From positions 5,837,249 through 5,901,248 of the forward strand of contig JAJKFL010000007.1 in the NCBI GenBank assembly GCA_021186555.1: 64,000 nucleotides of DNA. Reading direction: 5' to 3'. The stretch is from Reticulitermes speratus (lineage: Eukaryota; Arthropoda; Insecta; Blattodea; Rhinotermitidae). The notes below the pieces were generated by a model. The model worked only from the letters and a program-made list of their open reading frames with translations, searched no databases and was not told where the DNA came from. The position numbers and the translations under genes were made by a program. Of this stretch, positions 1 through 11,115 are shown in pieces. Within the stretch, counting starts at the first letter, position 1. Each line of letters starts with the position of its first letter.

Positions 1-26
1 TGGTACTTCTTGCCGCGTGGTTATCT

Positions 27-46
27 CACACACACACACACACACA
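27..46. repeat. (CA)n microsatellite
   Basis: Ten CA units. Confidence 0.9.
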
Positions 47-502
47 AGTCCACTCTCCGTCTAACTTCCACTCTGTTTATCGGAGTGTGAATCATCTCCT
101 TGTCGCTATACACATTTCGTGTAATACATAGGCGGAAATCAGGTGTTGCAGGAAGTGTCGTGTAAATTCGGTCAATTTTCAAATATGTTCCATTCTAGGG
201 AGCAAGAGACACGCAGAGAAGACCTGCATGCTGCAGCAATGTAACGCAACATTTCGACATAGATTAAAATGTAAAACTGAGTTCTGTGAAGTGGATGAAT
301 AAACCTTCTTCAGCACCTTATTGAAATATGGCTAATAAAACCCTAATACTAACTGAAGTGCCTTCAAGTGAATGGTGTGGCGCCCTACTCACAGCCGCCG
401 GAGGTGACAAATGATATTTGTCAGATAAAAAATGACCCTGTATTAAAGTTGATCTTAGAAAGGCGGGCCAGGTGTGTGAACTAGCTTTATGTGGTTCAAC
501 AT

Positions 503-615
503 AGGGACCAGTGGCAGGCTGTTGTGGATACGGCAATGAACCTTTGGGTTCCTTCAATGTGGGGAATTTGTAAAGTAGCTCATCGACTGTTAGCTTCTTA
601 AGATGGGCTGTGCTG
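503..615 (+). mobile_element. decayed 3' fragment of the non-LTR retrotransposon family
   Basis: Matches, with divergence, the end of the element at 50759-51675: caggtggcgggct, the NLRVP-type codons at aatgaacctttgggttcc, then the mggggaattt...gttagcttct 3' untranslated part. No ORF remains. Confidence 0.6.
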
Positions 616-619
616 TGTG

Positions 620-1682
620 TAATTACTTAATATTGCTGTAATTCCCATCTCATTTGACGCCATTTCGACTACACCAGCGTAACCACAAAATAATTTCAAG
701 AAAATAGGATGTTTCCCACGTATCGGCCCTAAAAAAGAGGACGTATAAGCGAAAAATGAGGTGAAACAGACGACATTTAAATAGTCAGAATTTTATTATG
801 TAGAAGTATTTCTGCACATTTCTCTTCTAATAAGTATTTAAATTTCATGACATCTGAGCGAGACTTTTCAAGTAAGTTTTTCGCCGAGTTCCAGTTATTT
901 AGAACTTCTGCGCCGAAGTTGTCCTGGACATACCGAAGATCAACTGCCGAACTCACGTGTTTTAATTTTTTTTGGCTCGGAGAAGGATAATGTACTATAA
1001 TTATGTATTTCTTTAAAAAAGCAGATTTTTTTTTTGCATTTTCAGTGCCATTTAAATAAACAGACTCTCTTAGAAATGACAGTCAAAACTCGGACATTAT
1101 ACACATTTAAAAGAAGATCTCGGAGTGAAAGTTTTGGGTCGAAAAAAAGGACATATGTTAGGTAGCCTTAAACTAAACAGCTGAAACTTTTTCGCTAATA
1201 ATTGCACAGCTTTAAAAGTGTGAAGCCTGTTATATTTAACGAAATGTCCGTAGGATCTTACATTCCCCTTGCCTTTGGCTGTACTGTATTTCGTTATACA
1301 TACATGGCGTATTAGTGAAACTGCAAGGACCACTTGGCATGGGATGACATGCGAGTCTGATCCGGATTATCGAATACCAAGGGACAAGGAAAAGTTCTGA
1401 TGCTGTATTTTGAAGTACCGTCGCTGCATTAGATTTGATGTGGAGAAAAGCTGTGTAAACGCAGTGGTAGCTGAGCCGAACAAGCTCTGTCTATAATTAT
1501 GCATGTTCTTTTTTGTATGAGGAACTCTGTAGTTTCAAATTGTTTGTCACATCACTGTCAGGAGCACGGAACTGGTCCACCCGGCCGTTTAAATATAGAT
1601 TCTTATATGTAACACGTTCATCGTCAACGCCAGAGAGATTTCTTTTGTTTTGTTCTAAGAATTGGACTTATGAGAGAAGTAC
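620..1682. other. no feature recognised
   Basis: AT-rich sequence downstream of the finger exon, presumably intron of the Scratch-like gene. It contains homopolymer T runs near 966 and 1026 and no exon I can support. Confidence 0.5.
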
Positions 1683-1934
1683 CTGTGTGGGTTCGAATGT
1701 GCCCCTGTAGGAGCCAGGGCCGGGAGAAGCACTTGCCACAGTAGGGACATTTGCAGCCCTGGTTGTGGGTCCGCACGTGCATCGAGAAGGCAGGCATAGA
1801 CACGTAAACCTTATCGCAGTGGGGACAGCGTCGGCTTTCTTGTCGCCCAGAGACCGGTGTGTCTGACGGTGTCGAGCCAGGTTGCTGGAGGTGCTGTACC
1901 GCTTGCCGCAGTCAGGGCAGCCGTGTGCTTCGGT
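1683..1934 (-). CDS. scrt: Scratch/Snail-family zinc-finger protein, coding exon 3 (zinc fingers 1-3)
   Basis: On the minus strand this exon encodes three C2H2 fingers in the Scratch order. Finger 1 has [21 protein letters not shown] spacing, finger 2 contains [17 protein letters not shown], and finger 3 contains [27 protein letters not shown] is a hallmark of the Snail/Scratch superfamily, and the YVSMPA finger and TSSNL..H.QTHRS stretch point to Scratch rather than Snail. The acceptor (tttgtttcag) ends at 1935 and the donor (CACACAG/gtactt) starts at 1682, with phase 0 in and phase 1 out. The remaining fingers should lie left of position 1. The reading frame breaks once between fingers 1 and 2: one base is missing near 1833/1834, after DKKA and before RRCPHC. 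With that base the exon length fits its splice phases. Known members are neural transcriptional repressors that bind E-boxes. Which insect Scratch paralogue this is cannot be settled here. Confidence 0.88.
1834..1834 (-). other. single-base frameshift inside the Scratch-like finger exon
   Basis: Finger 1 and fingers 2-3 are each intact but lie in different frames. The break is at about 1833/1834, in the linker, and one missing base explains it. All conserved residues and both splice sites survive, so an assembly or sequencing deletion is more likely than a pseudogene, though the sequence alone cannot exclude a pseudogene. Confidence 0.8.
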
Positions 1935-2096
1935 CTGAAACAAACGCGAGCCGCTTAGAGATATCAGCTCTGAAGTTATATGCTCGAAGTATCGCTTAAG
2001 TTTATAGTTTTAAAGATGCAAGTCGAAATAATACTGGTTTAATTAATGCATTAACCAATTATGCGCTAAATAAAATACATTCAGAAGTAAGTATAA

Positions 2097-2141
2097 AAAC
2101 TCTTACATGTTTCGGCACCAAGGTGCCATCATCAGGGAGTT
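2097..2141 (-). ncRNA. hammerhead ribozyme motif
   Basis: Minus strand: stem I arm AACTC, core CTGATGA, a stem II of GGCACC/GGTGCC, GAAA, palindromic stem III CATG, cleavage-site TA, and stem I arm GAGTT with one mismatch next to the core. All core positions are intact. Confidence 0.78.
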
Positions 2142-2530
2142 ACCTAAATAAAGGAATGTAAGGGCAGCGCGGTTATGTAGGTATTGTGTCTCCTTCATTA
2201 AAATGATTAAAATAATTAAATATTAAAATTCCACAATGCCCAAAGTTCAACACACCGCCTCACACGATACACTCATACACTGTAGCTGCACGAGATCTCT
2301 TCAGATCGTAACAGACCGAGACATATGTTTGTGTACGTGCTACATACAGAGTGTAAACAACTGAAAACTTCTGCCTGGAACATCTCACTTTAAACATCTT
2401 TAAATTTACAATATTGTGATTTTATGCTTGTTAACCTTGTGCATTTTGGAATATTAATATTTTAATTGTTTTAATGAAGGCGACACAATATCTATATAAA
2501 CGTATTGGCCTTGTATTCCTTTGTTCAGGT

Positions 2531-2574
2531 AACTCCCTGATGATGGCACCTCGGTGCCGAAATATGTAGGAGTT
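2531..2574 (+). ncRNA. hammerhead ribozyme motif
   Basis: Core CTGATGA (2537-2543), stem II GGCACC-TC-GGTGCC, GAAA, then TATG in place of CATG, TA, and a fully paired stem I (AACTCC/GGAGTT). One stem III pair is weakened. Confidence 0.75.
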
Positions 2575-3013
2575 TGTACTTACTTCTGAATGTATTTTAT
2601 TAAGCGCGTAATTTGGTTAATGTATTAATTATAAGAATATGCACGGTATGAATAACATAAAAAAATAATACTTGTTTATTTTGTCCCCTCCAGTTAGTCT
2701 CCGAAGCACCCACTTATCCTCACAGCAGTGTGAAAATAAACCAAACATCCAGAGAACTAAGGACGGACACTTGCGCGAAGCCGTCGTTTGTATTTATAAG
2801 CTTCATTTGTGACATTTAATAACATGCGAAAGCAACAAAACGTTTGTTTCTATATACCGGGAAAACCTGTGTTTTCGAATTTTTATTATCTAAGAAATTA
2901 ACTTAATGTCACAGTCTTTAATCTTAATTCACCGTGCATTTTCATTATTTAAAAATAAACACCAACAAAATGCACAACTTTCAAGGCGCAGACCAGCTCC
3001 TTATATCATGAAA

Positions 3014-3059
3014 CTATCCAACGCGTTTCGGCTCTTTGCGAGCCATCATCAGGGATCCT
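3014..3059 (-). ncRNA. hammerhead ribozyme motif
   Basis: Minus strand: stem I GATCC/GGATa, core CTGATGA, stem II GGCTC..GAGCC, GAAA, palindromic stem III CGCG, cleavage-site TT. Core intact. Confidence 0.78.
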
Positions 3060-3241
3060 TTCTTTTATAAAAGTGCTTCACAAAAAAATAGACATAGTGA
3101 ACAGTGTTTTTAATAAGTTATTTAACAAATCATCTTTTAACTTTGTTTATGACTCGTGTGTTTTTAACTCATACTCCAGATAGTGCATATTTTTAAATAA
3201 TCAAACAGATGCTGCATTTGTGAAGCACTTTTATAAAAGAA

Positions 3242-3287
3242 AGGATCCCTGATGATGGCTCACAAAGAGCCGAAACGCGTTGGATAG
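3242..3287 (+). ncRNA. hammerhead ribozyme motif
   Basis: Inverted partner of the motif at 3014. Core CTGATGA at 3249-3255, stem II GGCTC..GAGCC, GAAACGCGTT, and stem I with tATCC/GGATA pairing. Confidence 0.78.
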
Positions 3288-3390
3288 TTTCATGATATAA
3301 GGAGCTGTCTGCGCCTTGAAGTTGTGCATTTTGTTGGTGTTTATTTTTAAATTAATGTCACAGGTTCATAGTGTTATATTTAAAAACATT

Positions 3391-3437
3391 CCACTCGTAC
3401 AAGTTTCGGCCCATATCGGCCCATCATCCGGTAGAAT
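3391..3437 (-). ncRNA. decayed hammerhead ribozyme motif
   Basis: Stem II (GGGCC..GGCCC type) and GAAAC are kept, but the core reads CGGATGA instead of CTGATGA, so it is probably inactive. Confidence 0.5.
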
Positions 3438-3597
3438 ATCTTTCGGTATTTGACAAAACAATTACACAACAATAGTGGTCAGTTACATATGTAGGTCTGC
3501 TCGTAATAACAGACCACTACGTGAATAATTACCAACAGACCTACATATGCAACTGTCATGTATTGTTATGTAATTGTTTTGTAGAATACCGACAAAT

Positions 3598-3645
3598 GTT
3601 TCCCCTGACGATGGGCCGAAAGGGCCCGAAACATGTAGGAGTAGA
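3598..3645 (+). ncRNA. hammerhead ribozyme motif
   Basis: Core CTGACGA (3605-3611), stem II GGGCC-GAAA-GGCCC, GAAA, stem III CATG, TA. The stem I next to the core pairs only two bases well. Confidence 0.7.
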
Positions 3646-3739
3646 ATGTTTTTAAATATATTTTTATGAGCCTGTGACAATTAGTGCATTTGTTGGAAAA
3701 TAACAAAAAAATTGAATTATAATGCACGGTATGGAAATT

Positions 3740-4374
3740 ATAAAAAGAACTCTATACTTTCATTAGACTTTCTATAACAATCCATATAATTGAAATGTAA
3801 CATCACTACTGTTACCCCAACTACGTACTCGTAGCGCAAGAAAATAAAAAAGCAAGGCCAGTGAAAATGAGAATTCAAGAATAAATAATTTCTAACTCTA
3901 TGCACTCCAAACTGAACGACGACAACATCTGAAGGAAATTTCACCTGCCATGTGGATGCAACAGCAGACACCTCGTTATGCCAGTGACACTTTCAGACTA
4001 GCACTCCAGAGGAACAAGTGTCGTTTCTGCTCGGTTACCGGTTTCATGGCTGACGTATTCCTCGCTCTCTCCAGAAAACTACTGGTACAGCATCTTGAAA
4101 TAATCTGCGTCCGCTCTGACCCAAATCCCTGCCCATTAACCATTCGTGTCGCATCCCTATTTCATCTGACGTTACATAATCTCTGTATTTCAAAAAGAGT
4201 CAATAAATAGCCCATAAATCAATCAACCAGCTATAGAGGATACCGAAACCTGGTAACCTATGTTTGTACCTCTGTCCCTTCGTCAGATGGCCTGACTTGT
4301 CCATAGCCTCGCGCGGTCTCAGAGTGAAGCACGGGGTGCGTGAAGAGATGCCCCGCTGCGGCTGCGAGGCTCAC
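3740..4374. other. no feature recognised (intron)
   Basis: Single-copy-looking intronic sequence; nothing supported. Confidence 0.5.
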
Positions 4375-4502
4375 CTCCGCCAGCTGTGTGAGATTGTAAA
4401 GCTCAGGAGGACAGTCTACTGGTCCGTCGTTACACACTGCAGCTCCCTCGCGTTGTTCCGGGCCCGGCTCTGCTAAGCTGACACTCCTCTCCGGGCTGCT
4501 GT
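4375..4502 (-). CDS. scrt: Scratch-like protein, coding exon 2 (linker between SNAG and zinc fingers)
   Basis: A 128-nt minus-strand exon. The acceptor ends at 4503 after a pyrimidine-rich run (ccttttgctcgcgcag) and a consensus donor (GCGGAG/gtgagc) starts at 4374. The first two bases complete a codon begun in exon 1, and the exon ends in phase 0, which is the entry phase of the finger exon at 1934. The frame is open: Ser/Glu/Pro-rich at the start, then CNDGPVDCPPELYNLTQLAE. Its base composition is clearly more GC-rich than the surrounding intron. I do not recall this linker as a named domain. The call rests on splice signals, matching phases on both sides and position between the SNAG and finger exons. 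Confidence 0.72.
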
Positions 4503-5167
4503 CTGCGCGAGCAAAAGGTTAGGTCTTGTAGGCATACAGACCACAAAACTGAAGTTACAACGAACTCATCACTTATTGTCATATCAAAATATTCGCGTGG
4601 TCGCCTTGTTGTACCTTACAGACATTGATGTCCATGCATATAATGTGGTAGTTTAATTCGTGTCTTACAAGATTACATGACTGTTGGTACTGTTCGATGT
4701 TTAGAAATGTACAACATTGGATGACCTCCAGCAGAAAGATTTTCATATTCAATGTCTCCGAAAATAGTTAAATCAGTAACTAAAGGCGTATTATAACAAT
4801 TACAGTCTCCATTTTTATCAGCAGCGGAGGGAAACATGCAGATTATTCGTTGGATTCTGAAGAATGAATTGTCTTCCTATGGCAACTTCTCTCTTTCCAC
4901 TCGCACAAATCTCCTAGCTTGACCGCTTTGAGAGTCATTTTCCGTGAAGATGAAATAGTTTACAGTGAGACAGCAAATAGAAGTCGAACACTTGGAAGTA
5001 AACGTCTAAGGGTCGCCATTGTAATCTCTTCATTACATTGTGGAAGATTTGATTTGTTGCAAATGTTAAGTTGTGTCCTTATGACAACGCGGATCACTCG
5101 ATTTGCAAATTACGTTACGATTCTCAAATTGTCGTTACATCGCGGACGATTCGATTCGTGAATTATG

Positions 5168-5406
5168 CTTTTTTTTCCCCAGTTGCGCAACAGCCCCTGG
5201 TGGGCCAAGGCCTCCTAATTATCGAGAATTCACTCTGTAGGACTCCTCTGGATGAGTGATCAGCCCGACGCAGAGAACTCCACTTGACAATATATAACAC
5301 CCACACGAGACAGACATCCATGCCTCTGACGGGATTCGAACCCATAATCCAAGCAAGCGAACGGCCGCAGAACCACGCCTTAGACCGCGCGGCCACTGAG
5401 ATCGGC
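5168..5406 (-). mobile_element. SINE-A (tRNA-derived SINE)
   Basis: First of about twelve copies. The minus-strand head is tRNA-Leu-like: an A-box region GTGGCCGCGCGGTCTAAGGC and a perfect B box (GGTTCGAATCC). A body of about 200 bp follows, including the words tgttgtcaggtagaggtct and gaggagtcctaccga, and ends near ggggctgttgcgc. Such elements are transcribed by RNA polymerase III and mobilised by LINE machinery. A translation of the body gives the recurring false peptide SQWPRGLRR..., which is not a gene. Confidence 0.85.
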
Positions 5407-5409
5407 TCT

Positions 5410-7764
5410 GAAGTATGCTACGGATCTGAAATTATCGTGTCGCTACCGTGTCTATGAGCGTGAATCAACCTTTACAGGTTGAATGTTTGCCGAGTGACGT
5501 AGTTCGTATAGAAATCATATGCCCATATTTAAAACGAAACATTATTATAAGACATTATTTATTGAATTTGGTAAATATTTGCATTTAAAACACTGGAATT
5601 ATTTTCGGAGAACCCTATATCAGAGGCGTTTAATTTTTTAAAACAAAGTTTTCAAGGACGTCAGAAACAACTGGCAGTTTTACTACCTAAAACTTGGCAT
5701 GAAAGAAATATTAAATAAACTCGAGGATGCGTGGTGCCAGAAATTGTTTATCTACTCGATATCCCTTGATTATTGATGTCTTCATTAATCTGAAAGGTTT
5801 TATATATCGTCTAGCGAACGCTTGGACTTCTGAAAGTAAGTCTTATTTTCTGACGAAGCCAGTTATGACGGCTGTTCTCTCGTCGTGGACGCCTTACAAG
5901 GGCAGATGCTGAAGAGTTATCGAGTATTCGTGCCCCGCATGTGACAGGTGTCCAGAAGTGCTCTTAAGGTGGGTGTCGGCACCGTGCCATCACAGCAAGT
6001 TGTTGCAACAAGTGGATGCAGCGACGCCAGAGCACAGGTGGAAGGGGACGGATTTTGGGCGTCTGCCATCTCCATCGTCCCCTACCCATCTCCTTCTGAC
6101 GCACCAACGTCTCTCTTGGTCGTCGTTTGCGTTCCAAAATTGAAGGAAAGCGATAAAAATAAAGCCGCTGTCCTCATTCCTGATGTACCGACTGACGCAC
6201 TCAGAATGTGATCAAAAAGTGCGTCTCAGGTGTTTAGACTCATTACAAAATACGCACTTATTGATTGATTCTTGTTTTGGGCAACGTGTCAATTCTAATT
6301 TGTTTCTAGTTTCGCTGCGTTAAATCGCCACCCGGCTGTCCCTAGCGTACCACGAGTGCCTGGTTGAAACTTTTAGCTTAACAAGGCGACAAGTAAAAGA
6401 AAATAGCGTCCATTTGCGAGGGGAATAGCATATGAAGGCGGCTAAATAAGTCCGTTTGAACTTATATCTCGCACTGGAGCCAACCTTTCGGACCACAAGT
6501 TAGTTACCGTATGTTGTGACTGCTTGCAGTGAGTTTTCTCGGACCAAAGAGAGACATGCGTCAGTATATCGATGCCCAATCACATCGAATCACCTCGTCA
6601 GAGAGATTGTGACTTTGGTTATTACGTCGGTGTACGTTCTAAAACTGCATGATCCTGTGGCGCCTGTACGACATTCGCAGGAGACCCCCCCGACCCTTAT
6701 TTGCATAATCGAGTGCAGCAAGCAGATCTGAAGGGTGCCTTCCCTACCCCGTCGAATCACTCAACTTTCTTGGGAGGAATTAAGAGTCCGTTTGCACCAC
6801 GCTAAGTGATCAGTTCAACGTTAGGTGTGGCTCATTTCACTTTTAAGTGATGTGAAATATGTGATCCAGATTGTATTTTCTACATTTAATAGAGTGACAC
6901 ACTTATCAATACTCAGAATACTTCAGTGACAATATAGTTTCGAGAATGCTGTTTTTATCCTAAAACTTATTTGTTTACCCAGCTTTGGTTTTATAAAATA
7001 AATTTTCAGAAGTGTAAATGTAATTTATAATCATTCTGAGTACGCATGTAAAAACACACGCACAATGTTCTCGTAAGCTAATTTTATCAGATTTGCCAGA
7101 TTCAAAGATTTGTATCCTCAATTCATCTTTACATCTTTGTGTACCTTATACGGTCTTCCATTTTTGCCTTAGGTTATACAGTGATGACAAGTCTTCACTG
7201 TCATCTTTAGTTTATAGCTGTTCTACTTTGAAAGTTCATTAAATTTAATTTTTCTCCCTTCTTAGTTTTCTGATATATTCAATTCTATACATCGCAATAG
7301 TCTCCAGGGGCATTATTTCAGCTTCCGCCATATTTGTTATTTGTATATTGAGTCAATTAATTGATTTTAAAGCAATATTTTAGTGCATTCTTCTAATCAC
7401 AGTCTGACATTTTCCAAACATTGCTCTCTACACTTATTCCGTTAACATTAACAGACGGTTATTACCTTAACCTCTGCTACGCAAAAAAACGAAAGTACCG
7501 CCAAGATGAACTAAGAAGAATTCACTAATGGTTGTTTGTTCCACTCATGATGTCAAAATGAAATTGATATATTCTTGCACAAAATAAGTTTTTTTTATCT
7601 TCCATCGTTAATTAATTAATGGTTAGTTGTTTTAACCGTTATATCCCAGTAGTACCTTCTTCTGTGACGTTTACGAACTTTGTATTTTGACCAAACAGTG
7701 TATTTATGTGTGTCATATTCGTACGATTCAGAGAGTCATCACCGATTATGTCCCTAAACTGAAG
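5410..7764. other. no feature recognised (intron)
   Basis: About 2.3 kb of intron. The stretch 5940-6140 is somewhat GC-rich, but I see no splice-bounded exon or repeat family there. Confidence 0.45.
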
Positions 7765-7776
7765 TAACTGACTGAT

Positions 7777-8195
7777 TAAATTAAGTTTATAACCAACGAT
7801 GCAACTAAAACCACTTTTTAATTAGTTTATTATAAAATTGTTAAAATTGTACCCTACACGTGTTTCAAATCCTAGATCTCGTCAGGGGGGTTTATTGCTA
7901 AAAGCTACAGTCACTTCAACACATGTTTAAATATTCTATCTGCACTTTGAAACATAAGTTAAAATCTTGTAAAAGGAAATTCTCTAAAAGTTTGTAAAAT
8001 TAATAAAGCACTGTAGATGGTAGATTGTGGAACTGCTGGCGTGTGGTATTAAAAGCATATGAAATGTTTTTGCGTGGAGCGGAGTGTACTACGTGTTGTG
8101 CTGTGAGGAGTACTATGGTGGAGTCTTATGTGCATCGGTTGGTTTATAACTTAATTTAATATGACGAAGATGCACGGTTTCAACAGTGTGAAATT
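7777..8195 (-). mobile_element. hammerhead element, family d/l, single-armed copy
   Basis: The 12-bp target duplication TAACTGACTGAT flanks it exactly (7765-7776 and 8196-8207). The ends are inverted (aaattaagtttataaccaac and its complement near 8130-8158), with the box at 7792-7803 and the tail box ATGCACGGT at 8170-8178. It is homologous to half of the palindrome at 57116-57884. Only one, decayed, hammerhead is present. Confidence 0.78.
7851..7891 (-). ncRNA. hammerhead ribozyme motif with damaged stem II
   Basis: Core CTGACGA, GAAACACGTGTA and the CCC/GGG stem I are intact, but stem II (GATCTAGGATTT) no longer pairs well compared with the copy at 57729. Confidence 0.6.
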
Positions 8196-8989
8196 TAACT
8201 GACTGATCTTTGTAATCGAGACGGGGTTTTCTTTCTGTGACTTAGAAAGTGCTCATTTTTGTATAAATGAAATTAATTTCAGTCGCCACAGGGTTAATCT
8301 GAGCCCTGGAAGATGCCAGATATGATGAAATTCCAACTGATCGCCGACGTCGTAGTAATATTTTGGCTGGTCGCGCGTGTCACACGTTTCAGGGGCGGTG
8401 AATTCGGAGAGAAGCGAACTACTCGAAGAAAATTTTGCCTGCCACAAATTTCACATTAAACTGACTTGAAACTGAACTTGCTACTTCTCTGTTACCGCGC
8501 GTTCTTGTGAGTCAGAAGGAGCCTTAGTGTCAGAATTTATAAGTTACTCTATTTCCGCTTTACCTTTCATTACAGCAGGTGGTGCTGCACATTTGGCATT
8601 TACGAGGCTGTGTATGCCCGTCTGTTTGTGCGAATAAACAACACACACGCCTGGGCACCATCTTGCGCACGACTGGTATTAATAGAGAAAAACTGTGACC
8701 TCAGTTAGTGCAGAATGAACACAAAAGAATTTGCGTGGGCCCATTATTTAGTGATACGAGTGTCTCTGCAAACAGCAAGAAACATTATAGACTCTCCATA
8801 CAGATTCATGGGCCACCGATAGAATTAGACTGACAAAAATATTGCAAATTCGGGCTATTGCGAGTCTTGAAACAACTTGTGAGAATAAGATCCGGGAAGA
8901 ATTTAATGACTCACATTCTTCTTTAAATCATTTCACCTATGCAGCAATAACAAAATATATAATGAACACACGCGAAAAGTGACTATTAG

Positions 8990-9310
8990 ATTCGTCATGT
9001 CTGTCCGTCCGTCTTTCTGTCCGCATGGAACAACTCGGCCCCCGCTGGACGGGTTTTCATCAATCTTAATATTTGAGGATTTTTCGGAAAATCTGTCGAT
9101 AAAATCCAAGTTTCATTAAAATCTGACAAGACTAACGGGCACTTTACATGAAGACCTATGTACATGTATGACATCTCCTGAATATTTGTAGAATGAGAAA
9201 TGTTTCAGATAAAAGTCTTAGAGAAAATCAAAACACACATTTTGTGTTCAATATTTATTTCCGAAAATCGTGCCGTTTATGAGATAATGTAGGGAAACGT
9301 GGTACAGCCA
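8990..9310. repeat. dispersed repeat shared with 34250-34520
   Basis: The blocks gtctgtccgtccg, ccgctggacgg, tttcat(c/g)aa, and cactttacatgaagacct occur in the same order at both places. Family not identified; no coding frame seen. Confidence 0.55.
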
Positions 9311-9485
9311 GTTTTATGGTGCCTTTCCAGCCTGCAGTTGCTTCCTTGCCTCCGCTGCTTTTTAGTGTTTCTCTGGCATACTATATCAGGAAATAAAAAA
9401 AAATAACGTGAATACCTGTAAATTAATTGTATAAACCTGCCAATGTTATGCGGATTGTGCTAATTTGTTGCAGTATAATATAAGA

Positions 9486-9745
9486 GGGCCGATCGCAGTG
9501 GCCGCGCAGTTTAAGGCGTTGGTCTGCGGCCGTTCGCTTGCTGGGATTGCGGGTTCGAATCATACCGGAGACATGGATGTCTTTCTGTTGTGAGTGTTGT
9601 GTGTTGTCAGGTAGAGGTCTCTGCGACGAGCTGGTCCCTCTTCCAGAGGAGTACTACCGATTGTGGTGTGTCTGAATGTGATCGTGAAGCCTCGAAAAAA
9701 TGAGGAGGCCTAGGCCCCTAAGGGGCTGTCGAGCCATAAGAAGAA
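9486..9745 (+). mobile_element. SINE-A
   Basis: Full-length copy with a slightly altered A box (gcgcagtttaaggcg) and an intact B box (gggttcgaatca). Confidence 0.85.
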
Positions 9746-9749
9746 AATA

Positions 9750-10880
9750 ATATACAAGTTTCGGTCAGAAAATAAGTTGACGCAGCGTATAATTTCTTGA
9801 CTGAAGAACATAATACTGATCGTGATTATATCTAGGGAATTTTTCGCCGACTGGTATCATCTGTTTCCAGCGCTGAAGCAGATCTTGGCGACCGCGTATC
9901 TAAAGACGAAGCGAGGTGGAAGCACTTATGACACGATGGCTGATAGCACAGGACACGAGCTCCTGTCAGACTCGAACAGAAAGGCTCGGTCGACGATAAA
10001 ATAGATGCCTTAATTTTGGGGACGATGTGGAAATGTAGTGGGATAGAACTAAAATTAAATGAGAACTGTTCTTGTTAGAGGTGCAAAAAAGAGCCCAAAG
10101 TGAGCTTATTTTCTGGTCGATCTCATATACATCATACAAAATAAAACCAAAATTATATTACAGTGCAACTCAGAAATTGGTTGAGATGTAAATATACGTA
10201 GATAAAACTAAATATACATGTACGAGCAAGATATAGAACCAAAATTAGCAAGAGAATTGGTGTTACTCTAGACCTATGTAAAGATTCATCTGGGAATGTT
10301 TCAGGATTTAATCATCTGGGCACAATATCGGTAGTAAATAAAACGATATTTGTTTTAGAATTAAAATATAATTACTGGAAGTGAATAACTAACCTCATGG
10401 ATCAGAGTCCTTCTTGTGAATCTCGGCTCTTTAATTAATTTTTTTTTTTTTTTATGGAACACGAATTTTAACAGCAGAGTTTACAAGAGCGCATCATTGA
10501 ACCCTACCCTTAACCAAAATTTAACAATTTCACACACACCTATCCGCTTTCCTTAAGATCCATTTCAATATCATCCTCCAATAAATACTGCAAATGCTTG
10601 CTGTTATTCGGATCGGCAACTGTCATAATCACACATGTATTCAGAAGCGCTACGCAGGACCTAACATGTGCATAAAACAGTTTTACAAGTTGTGTTCTAT
10701 GGGCGTGATATGAGGTGTCTTGCTTTCAAGGAAACCCTTTCTTAAATCGAGTACTGAGGAAGCAGTACTTATCTAGGAAGTTTGACTTACATGGCAACAG
10801 AACTGTAGGACATTCTACAGCGTGCAACTTCGTGGGATGAACAGTTCATCTGTGTTATTTGGCTAGTAAAACCGATGAAA
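9750..10880. other. no feature recognised (intron)
   Basis: AT-rich intron with a poly-T run at about 10438-10453. Confidence 0.5.
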
Positions 10881-10884
10881 ATAT

Positions 10885-11115
10885 GATGACTGGGTCGTGC
10901 GGCTAGGATAAGGGTGAAGATAATTTTACACAGTGGTTTGGTGACGAGATCTGTTGGGAAACGACCTCGTGGGAGACCAGGAAGATGTGAAGATAGCTTT
11001 AAGATAGTTTTAAAAGGTGTCTTAAGGAAATAAGTTGTGAGGATTTAAAGTTGGTGTAACTGGTTCTGGATAGTGTCCAAGGCGGACTTTGGTGTTCGCT
11101 TTGTTGCACTTTCGG
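10885..11115 (+). mobile_element. decayed non-LTR retrotransposon C-terminal fragment, second family
   Basis: The remnants of a plus-strand translation with stops and shifts resemble the conserved end of RTE-like ORFs (a MxWxGHV-like start, PRGRPG-like middle, then KDLK...L..DR..W). The nucleotide sequence differs from the family at 50759, so this is another lineage. Weakly supported. Confidence 0.4.

Larger units (their letters stand above)
2038..2662. mobile_element. hammerhead foldback element, family a
   Basis: Inverted arms of about 150-200 bp, each with a hammerhead motif (minus near 2097, plus near 2531). The ends read taattaatgcattaacc and its inverse. AAATAATACTGG at 2026-2037 recurs as AAATAATACTTG at 2663-2674, an imperfect 12-bp target duplication. 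The conserved box (accaattatgcgc, 2054-2066) and the tail box ATGCACGGT (2639-2647) are present. No coding capacity. Confidence 0.72.
2915..3351. mobile_element. hammerhead foldback element, family b, inserted in family c
   Basis: Arms of about 130 bp (around 2951-3085 and 3215-3345) face each other, each with an intact hammerhead. TTAATGTCACAG occurs exactly at both edges (ending near 2914; starting near 3352), a 12-bp target duplication. The right copy continues directly into the left arm of another hammerhead element, so this one is nested. The box accaacaaaatgcac (2961-2975) and the inverted tail box (accgtgcat, 2931-2939) are present. Confidence 0.78.
3352..3735. mobile_element. hammerhead foldback element, family c (right part; interrupted by family b)
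   Basis: Inverted arms (tgtcacagg.tcat... and ...atgagcctgtgaca) surround a centre near 3510. It holds an intact hammerhead on the plus strand and a decayed one on the minus strand. The box gtgcatttgttgg (3684-3696) and tail box ATGCACGGT (3722-3730) lie at the right end. Its left end lies left of the family-b insertion, at about 2870-2914. Confidence 0.65.
1935..4374 (-). other. intron 2 of the Scratch-like gene
   Basis: A 2.4-kb phase-0 intron. It is mostly occupied by three hammerhead-bearing foldback elements: 2038-2662, one at about 2915-3351, and the element it interrupts, which ends near 3735. The segment 3740-4374 shows no recognisable feature. Confidence 0.7.
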
